NCBI GenBank assembly: GCA_028455995.1
Contig: JABELC010000001.1
Location: 2,220,501-2,284,500, forward strand
Source of the DNA: Scleromitrula shiraiana
Taxonomy: Eukaryota; Ascomycota; Leotiomycetes; Helotiales; Sclerotiniaceae
DNA length: 64,000 bases
Direction of reading: 5' to 3'
Shown: in pieces, positions 57,201-64,000 of the stretch
Layout: each line of letters opens with the position of its first letter
Numbering within the stretch: position 1 is the stretch's first letter
The notes under the pieces: generated by a model
Told to the model about the DNA's origin: nothing
What the model saw: the letters and a program-made list of their open reading frames with translations, nothing else
Database searches by the model: none
Program-made: the position numbers and the translations under genes

Positions 57201-57535
57201 CCATACTAATTATTATTTGGTTAGTCTAGCCAAGCAGTGAACATAACGGTAGACAACAAGCAAACAAAACAAAACAAAACAAAAAGGAAAGGAACATTTG
57301 AACAGCTTACTTTACCCTCCCTCTCAAGCACTAAGTCAAACCTCCTCTTTACCTCCATAACGCCCGCCGGTTTGAAATGCCATTCCGAAGCAATAACACA
57401 AGCTCCAATATCATGATTTGAAAGGGCATTTAGATCATCGCTGGAGTTGGTGGAGAAGTTATTAGTCGCCGCTGATGTAGATGGATTTCGAGATTCGCTA
57501 TCTACTCTATTTGAAGATGATCTGGAGAGACTCAT
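54220..57535 (-). CDS. Large protein of unknown function, six exons
   Basis: Six exons give about 996 residues: 57535-57311, 57205-57008, 56947-56633, 56571-55994, 55949-54765 and 54709-54220. No enzymatic motif is recognised. Exons 1-4 read as folded protein: ACVIASEWHFKPAGVMEVKRRFDLVLE, YGTIRWLNESHVFWLASDYHLLFLQHEL, an acidic linker, IVKVSAWIRGEDERLQLGNA, IWVQDGTDIDVVLPDEELIFVMRV. A Glu-rich disordered region follows, then a second folded region in exon 5 (FGRIFLGNLPLRIVSDQSERQL, TEWQVVYEFECQDLRTNFMFTVEVD, GVYIHGTMRNWDCRISAVGF) and exon 6 (LLECFEVWSMKLRKTKTYLS, KWTIQNLASKDISESLIRPA). It resembles the conserved fungal hypothetical proteins whose C-terminal domain carries a DUF7905-like name, but I am unsure of that. 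The exon 4/5 junction needs a GTTACT donor at 55993; the better GTGAGT site is out of phase, so that boundary is uncertain. Confidence 0.78.
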
Positions 57536-58646
57536 CTTTGAATGATGATATATGTCTCTTGAGATGGGATATGTAGATTTATAATTGTTGGTTTGTGAAT
57601 TTGTCTATCTGTTTGCCACGGATGAAATACTCATAGAGGACGGAAAAGTAACTGGAGTGTATGGAGATATGTAACTAATAGACAATTAAACAATGAGATA
57701 AATTTGATCCCATCAAATGCAATGTTGTGTGATGGAGAAGAAATGTTGTTTTTCCTTTGTATTTGTGCGAAAATATTCAAGATGTGAAAGTTTTAGAAGT
57801 ATGTGAATATTATTCACTTTTAAAGGAAGGAAGCAAACCGAGAAAAATAAGAGCCAAAATCACTCAAACTAGAATGCTCTCAACTATTAGAAATTTATAT
57901 GAGGATCTCTTTCCTCGGTTCAAACATTCATGGAAACTTGTATTCTGTAACTCAGATATGTTCTGTTTGTACTTGGCAACGGGTCTTTGCATATAACAGC
58001 TTCTCGGGCATCATGTGCATAGTAGATACTGTACTTGGAAGCAAACAGCTTCATCTTCCATGTTACTTATGGAAATCAAATTCAGACATCAAGAAGTGTT
58101 AGATAGAAGGAGAATCAAACCTATGCATTTATCCTTGACTTCGGCATTAAATAGATACAAACAAGTAAATATCAACGAAGCTCATCAAGAAAGAAATCCA
58201 GGTACTTCATTCATCCATTCATCACCTATATAACTCAGACCAAAATCTAACTCGTCTGCGTGTACTAACCTAACCCAGACAATTCCCCAAAGGTCTTGCA
58301 TTCAACGCGTTCGCACTACCCATCATTCTTGGGTTAAGAAACCATCCAGAGACACCATGAACACCTAACCTAATTCAAGCCCGAGAAACCAACCCATAGT
58401 ATAGGATCTAATGTACATAAAGCGCTGAATAAAACACAATGGTATCCTAACTTCCCAATGCAATGTAGTCTTTGGTTTCGTTATAGTGTTCGAAGTAGAC
58501 TATTCTTCGTAATGAATGTATGGCTATTTAGACCAAAAGTGCTCGATGTACACATGCCATAATTAGGTGAGCGAAGCTGTGACAGGAAGTGGAAGGCTAG
58601 AAGTGGAGGACTAATAGTCACACCGGTGGGGGTTGTGTATCGATCC
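57536..58646. other. Gene-free stretch, 1.1 kb
   Basis: It holds the promoter of the large gene on its left and the 3' region of the She3-like gene on its right. Overlapping plus frames at 57757-58233 are in different phases and show no domain. Confidence 0.5.
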
Positions 58647-60103
58647 TCATCCGGCACCCTTGACATTCTTCTTGACGTTTAGAGCCCACTTCAATTCCCC
58701 CAATACAGTCTGTGTATCCGTTAAGGTTTCCTCGTTGGCCTTCTCTTGTTTCTTAGCCATATCTTTTATAGCAACGAGTGACTCTTCCTGCTCTCGTTTA
58801 TAGTTTTCGAAAGTCCGTGCCATATCGTCCTTGTCTTTTTGCAGTCCTTTCAGTTGCTCGGCTTGCTGCTCGCACAGTCGTTGAAGCATGCTGATCTTTT
58901 CATCGTCTTGCCTTCTCTCCTTAACGATGGCCTCGATTTCTTTCGTCAATCTGGTGACAGTCCGATCAACCTCTGCGCCTTGGCTTTTCCAATGACTAGT
59001 CATGGCATTGTTCCTCCCCTCAAATAAATCAGCTCGGGTTTGTGCTTCTTCAATCTTTATCTTGCACTCCTTCTCTAATTTTTCCATTTCTGCCTTATAA
59101 AACTGTTCGCTCTCGATTGCTTTCTCGGCCTTCTGCTTCTCAATATCGACTTTATCTTTCAGATCTTCGACCTGCCTTTCTCTCCTCTTGAGAGCACTTG
59201 AGTTCATACTAGCATCGCGCAACTTTCTTTCCCAGTCCTCGTTTGCCTGTGTGACTTTGCCCTCCGCCAATCTAGCCTGTTCTATCGCATCCTCTGCCCT
59301 CAATTTTTCAATTTTGACATCCCGCTTTAGCATATCATTCTCCTTAGTCAAGCGCTCTATCACTCGCCCAGACTTTCCTAGATTTGCTTTACCAATCGCG
59401 GAGTTCCATTGCCCATTTGTACTTGCCCCATTTGCGCTCACAGGACTGTTTTCGACGACATGTACATTGCTGCTCAAGTATTTTGTAGGACCAAATTCGC
59501 TTGATATAGCCCTGACGATGCTTTTTGTTGCGCCTAATGCTTGAGGGTTTTGTCGAGATAGGGGGGGTTTCGAGCTGTCCATAGAATTGGGGCTGTTTTT
59601 GGACGGAGTAATAGAGCTGGGAGAGTCACTTTTTGAGGGGGTTCGTAACATCGAAGACTCATCCTCGGAACTGTTATCGAGTCGAGGAGTATCGGATGGT
59701 ACGGATCTGATTGTACCAGTCGAGGATTTGAGTAAAGAATGGTTGGTAGTGATGTGCGGCATGTTCATGACTGAGGAAGAGAGGGTCCGAAGGGGTACAT
59801 GCATAGGAACACACACTCCTCTATCGATGTCGGATTTCTCGAAATCTATGAAGTGTAATCGTGCCGTTAGTCATTATTTTCAAGTGACCTAGACTCTAAG
59901 GTAATTCGGCGAAACAGAATGAAATTTGATGAGGGCTTAAAAAGTCTCACACCAATTTAAGTGGTAGGTTATGACGTCCCGGGACAGTGGTTGAAAGTCA
60001 TATTTGGACTTGTAAGCTTACCTAGACTCGTGGAATCGGTATGAATGAAAATGTTCCGCTCGAAAGATGGATCCAAAGAGGGAATTTGTGCTCGAGTTGG
60101 CAT
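58647..60103 (-). CDS. She3-like coiled-coil protein (SWI5-dependent HO expression protein 3 family)
   Basis: Yeast She3 is the adaptor linking myosin V to She2-bound mRNAs for localisation. Filamentous-fungal members of this Pfam-type family are longer, and their RNA-transport role is less established. Two exons (60103-60022, 59845-58647) join in phase (TSL|D|FEKSD) for 426 residues. The N-terminal 130 residues are Ser/Pro-rich and disordered. A long coiled coil follows from about 195 to the C-terminus, beginning with the family signature GRVIERLTKENDMLKRDVK and IEKLRAEDAIEQARLAEGKV and continuing with LKRRERQVEDLKDKVDIEKQ. The 175-nt intron has good ends. The true start at 60103 (MPTRAQIPSLDPSF) extends a shorter frame that would begin at an internal Met (59816). 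Confidence 0.85.
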
Positions 60104-61226
60104 TGCTCACATCTCTCCTTTTCTGAAAACTAGGATGATCCTATGAACTAAACACAAATCCCATAAATCAATCGTTTGATGTAGAACTGTGTATAACCTT
60201 TGTTGAATGTAACGAAAACAATGATATAAAATGTAGAAAATACAACTAATCGTGGTAGGTGGGTATGTAAAAGAAGGTGAACTTCTATAATATACAGTAG
60301 ATACAAGTAATAATTGAGGGTCGATCTCCTTCTTGAGATACTATTAATAAGTGAGTGAATTCATTTGTATTATTTGTGTCAGTTTTTATACGCGCATTGA
60401 TGATTTATCATGTCCAACGTATGCATAGGATAGGGTTTCTCAATCCATGATAATGGCTGGCGGAGCAACGAATCAGTCAAGCTAAGGCAGGGGGAGGGGA
60501 ATTTTTTTTTTTGGTGCTACCAATACGGTACTACTGGCTGTACATTATTATGCGGGCAGCTGCTCAAGTACTGAAAGTCCATATTTTTTTTAAAGTACGT
60601 CAGTGGAGCGGAACGGATGATTGATCTATTTTTAATATAATTCAGGGTGACATTGAAATGCACCTACGGGATGGATTTTATATAAAATTCAGCATCTACC
60701 CCGATTACAAGGATTATGACATACATTTATATTCCCAACTCACCAAGTAATTCGGGACTTAAAGATCTTACAGTACGGTACTCGTCCGTATATACGATAC
60801 GAGATACTGTATCGGTTCGTAACTGCTTAACATACCTGCATAGTGGGTGGCTGGGTGGGTATATGGGTATATCTGCACCCCAGATCATACCATTACATAC
60901 AATCTTTCAACAGCATTTGGGCATCTCACGAACCTGGAAACAAGAATTAAACCTTAATATGATGCATAAAATTGATAGATTCTGAACGTATCATCCGATT
61001 CTTTTCGGTATTGTGTGTATTGTTCATATACTGTCTTCCCTAGCATCTACCTTGTTAATACAATAAATCCTTATGTGGTCTCTATCCGACCCCCTTTTTT
61101 TGTTTCAAGTCCAATGAGACGACTCCTTGTATACGCCGAGTAATGCTGAAAATGCTACCACGAAAGCTAAAATACAAGCCAAAAAAAATCTTCCATACTA
61201 GAATAGAGGATAACAAATGAATGCAA
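60104..61226. other. Intergenic region, 1.1 kb
   Basis: It combines the She3-like gene's promoter and the Pta1 gene's 3' region. It contains an A/T homopolymer run at about 60501-60512. The 89-codon plus frame at 60716-60985 is not supported. Confidence 0.5.
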
Positions 61227-63840
61227 TCAAGCAGAGACAGCTAAATCATTTGATTTCGTTTCTTCATTATCGCCTTTATGTCGGTCTTGAAATCCCGGTC
61301 GCCATTTTGTTAGGTATTTGGCAGCGATTGGTTTGGCATCCTCATCTATTTGAGTTAGCAAGATCATAAGCGATACTAAGGGGTGAATGTTTTTCATACA
61401 GGTATTCCAAATTTCCTCCACCGCGTCAAGAGCTAATTCTCTGACCGGTGGTCTCATCATAACCAAATAGAGTAGACTAGTCAAAGAAAGATTGACCATT
61501 GCTGGATCTCTACAAATTCCCTTGACCCTATTTAATACCTCCGTACTCAATCCGGGTATTTCGCTCAGGAATCTGGTTAAAACTTTATCCTTCGCATCGA
61601 GATATGGTATAATTCCATCTAATACCTTGAGAACCCATTTTTCGTAATGCAAGACAGCAGAATCATCGCCGAGTTTCATCTGCACTTTGTCGTTGTACCA
61701 CTCTTCGCAAAGCCATGCAACGGCAATGTCGATTCGTTTTCGAAAGTCTTCAAGAACATATAGATAAAGTGACTCTCGTATTGTGTTGCTGAGTGACAAA
61801 CGTTGCGGCTCTGATGGTTCTACGTTAACAATGTCAGAAGGTTCTTCCAAGCCCGCTCCAGCACGTGTTGCCAGTCGTGTAATAATGGTAATCCACGCAT
61901 CCCGATCATATGCACTCGCTGCCAACCGGTTGATTCCAGCCTTTGTCTTCCTTGATGCGGGCTCATCCAATGTCTGCATTACTCCAAACACACGAGAAAC
62001 TGTGCCTTGGCCAACAAGTGTAGCTTCATCAGCCGTCAAGGGCGGTGGCGGTGGTAGAGTGAATGGACCAAGAGCTACATCTGCCACCTTTTCTACAGGG
62101 ACTTTCGGTTCTTCCGGTGGGGCATTGTCTAGTTTGTTTAAAATCTGTTCTGTATCTTCGGCATTATAAAAATCCGGTTCATAGTCATCATCATCCTCTT
62201 CTACCTCTACTCCTAACGGAGCTGTAGCAGGGTTTATTTCCTCGGGTTTTGTCTCCGAAAGGGATGTAATTCTTGCCCTAACTCCCTAATCACAAAATTA
62301 GTACAGGCGTGTTGAGCATATGAGGACTGAGACTTACGCCAATAGTTTGTTCAATACTATCCGCATCTAGTTTCTGCAGGATCGTGATGCCAATCTTTAC
62401 AACAAGATCCTCTGAAAGTAACGCAACGTCAAATCCTTTCAATGCCTCGTCTGTGGTGATAGTGAAAAGCTCTGCAACGCTGTGGCTCCCAGGCGTTAAC
62501 GGAGGTATATGCAATCGACTGGAAGCAGCAGAGATAACTTGAGCACCAAGTTTCTGTCTTTTAGCAGTATCAAGACCATCGGTAGGTTCAGGCAGTCCTC
62601 TTTTCCTGTTGGCCTCGTCGAATATCTCTGTTTTCGACCGCATCATTCGTTCGACATGTTGCTGAATTCGTCCAGCAAGGGGGTTTTGAGAATCACTACA
62701 ACCGTCAGCGGGTGATTAGGAGATGCAGATAGTGGCAGCAAGCATACCGCTTGGTAATATGTATGAGCAGTGATCTAGTGGTCTTTTCCATGGATTTGAC
62801 CATAACACGTAATTTGGGGGTCATGGGAGAATTGGCTAGTTTCAATGGGTTGAAGTTTAAGAGGACATTTAGAATTTTATTGGCAATATGGGGACGGGCT
62901 CGTATTAGGATAGAAAGGGAATTTAAAGTTGCATCAACCAATACAGCATCGCTAGAATTGTCAGTCACCAAATAGAGAATCGAGAGAATCCACATACCTT
63001 GAGTTTTCTTGAAACACTACCAAGAGTCGATCCAGTAGACCAGATGCTTCTGCTTCAAGATTCCGTGAAAGGAGAATGGTGTGATTTGGAGGAACCATAG
63101 ATAGAGATACTTGTAATGAATCGCAGCGCTGCAAAAGAATCACATTAGTTCTCAAGACTGGCACAAAGCTGATATAGGTTATCCATACCCTAGGATCTGC
63201 ATCTGGACCTGTTGTTTGAACAAGTACGACCCTCTGCGCAAACTTTATGCAGCATATTCTTATACCTGGCTTCGCAGTGTCCCATATTCGAAGTATTCGT
63301 GATTTGATTGCGATCATGCTCTCCCAGGTTGGTGTATCATAAGGATTGTTGATACTATTCAAACATACACGTTAGAGTAATGTTCGTTTCCATTATCCAT
63401 CTGTCCACACAACGCAACCCATTCAGAATGAAGCCCCATTGAATCACTTGTAACATCTTCATACTTCCAAGCATTGGCAGATTAAATAAGAACCAGAATT
63501 GAACCTACATCCAACGAACTACGAGCGGATATATGCTTGCTGCCGTCTGCACAATGCTCTTGACCACGGCACTATCCTCCTGCGGATTTTCGATCATGCT
63601 CTTCAAGATATCAAGAACAATTAAACTCAAAGTTTCCTTTTGGGATGAGGGTATTGTTGGGCTTGAAAATGTCTCTGCTAGAAAGTCTGCACCCCATCTT
63701 CGTAGTTCTACTCTTGCAGAAGGTCCAATAATTGGTAGAATTCCTTGGATGATTTGGGTGTAATAGTTGGCGTCTGACAGTACGAGTTTCCGCGCATCAT
63801 TCAATTGATTTATTTGTTGTTCAACTGTTAAGGTAGCCAT
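61227..63840 (-). CDS. PTA1: mRNA cleavage/polyadenylation factor subunit Pta1 (symplekin)
   Basis: Pta1/symplekin is the scaffold of the cleavage and polyadenylation factor; it bridges the phosphatase Ssu72, the nuclease and RNA polymerase II in pre-mRNA 3'-end formation. Six exons (63840-63509, 63354-63189, 63128-62998, 62951-62748, 62695-62338, 62285-61227) all join in phase for 749 residues, close to yeast Pta1 (785). The N-terminal HEAT-like domain is clear: QQINQLNDARKLVLSD, YYTQIIQGILPIIGPSARVE, RRWGADFLAETF, KSRILRIWDTAKPGIRICCI, KFAQRVVLVQT, LSMVPPNHTILLSRNLEAEA, LSILIRARPHIANKILNVLL. A Pro-rich linker (PFTLPPPPPLTADEA) precedes the C-terminal helical domain (YLYVLEDFRKRIDIAVAWLC, GLSTEVLNRVKGICRDPAMV, LVSLMILLTQIDEDAKPIAA). 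The gene is intact. Confidence 0.92.
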
Positions 63841-64000
63841 GGTGTTTGTCCTACTAGTAGCAGGCAGCTAGCTATGGGGAGAAGGAAAGACTTTCAAGAT
63901 CTACGATGAATGGTATTGTATGAACTGCATGTGAGGAGCTACACAGATTACCCAGTGTGTTGAATTGCTGTTTTTAGAGTGGTGGTTAGAACGAATTCAT

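Noticed and set aside
59188..59892. Plus-strand frames of 100-118 codons
   Set aside because: They are antisense shadows of the She3-like coiled-coil gene.

Overview
The window looks like nuclear DNA of a filamentous ascomycete. Coding exons are split by short GT-AG introns (about 43-313 nt) with recognisable branch-point elements such as TGCTAAT and TACTAAC. Intergenic DNA is AT-rich with long (AAT)n tracts. The gene content is fungal: Rtt109, MrpL15/mL57, She3-like, Pta1/symplekin, an LCCL membrane protein, a LaeA/UMTA-type methyltransferase, a DUF7918-like protein, RTA1 and Zn2Cys6 families. The protein style suggests Leotiomycetes, perhaps Sclerotiniaceae (Botrytis/Sclerotinia); that placement is inference. 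No tRNA, rRNA, CRISPR array or bacterial-type operon was seen.

Layout. 0-7.1 kb is a housekeeping block: a partial minus-strand gene at the left edge, a Rab4-type GTPase (-), a mitochondrial-type short-chain dehydrogenase (+) and a stomatin/SPFH protein (-). 7.1-36.6 kb is gene-poor. It holds a DUF7918-like five-exon gene (10.9-13.6 kb), a small three-exon gene (15.8-16.6 kb), a disrupted Zn2Cys6 regulator (17.1-18.3 kb), an intact DHA1-type MFS transporter (21.6-23.4 kb), decayed fragments including a GLFG-nucleoporin-like piece (24.3-25.3 kb), a cluster of DNA palindromes (25.4 kb) and a seven-exon SAM methyltransferase (31.9-33.4 kb). 36.6-39.5 kb has the divergent pair mL57 / RTT109. 40.1-43.0 kb carries two broken genes: an RTA1-family membrane protein and an unrecognised gene. 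43.3-49.2 kb has a membrane-anchored protein of unknown function, an LCCL-domain polytopic protein and QTRT2 (the tRNA-guanine transglycosylase accessory subunit). 49.4-51.5 kb is a GH1 beta-glucosidase pseudogene. 52.6-63.8 kb is again a conserved block: SdhC, a large six-exon protein of unknown function, a She3-like coiled-coil protein and Pta1/symplekin.

How they work together. The genes are independent transcription units. Housekeeping functions (vesicle traffic, respiration, mitochondrial translation, chromatin acetylation, mRNA 3'-end formation, tRNA queuosine modification) flank an accessory interior. In that interior four multi-exon genes have lost their reading frames (Zn2Cys6, RTA1, the 42.1 kb gene and GH1), plus the nucleoporin-like relic. 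The concentration of decaying accessory genes (regulator, transporter-like, secreted glycosidase) beside intact MFS and UMTA-type genes is the most distinctive property of the window. I found no convincing novel multi-gene system. Exon boundaries were derived by hand from splice consensus plus reading-frame continuity and have no transcript support.
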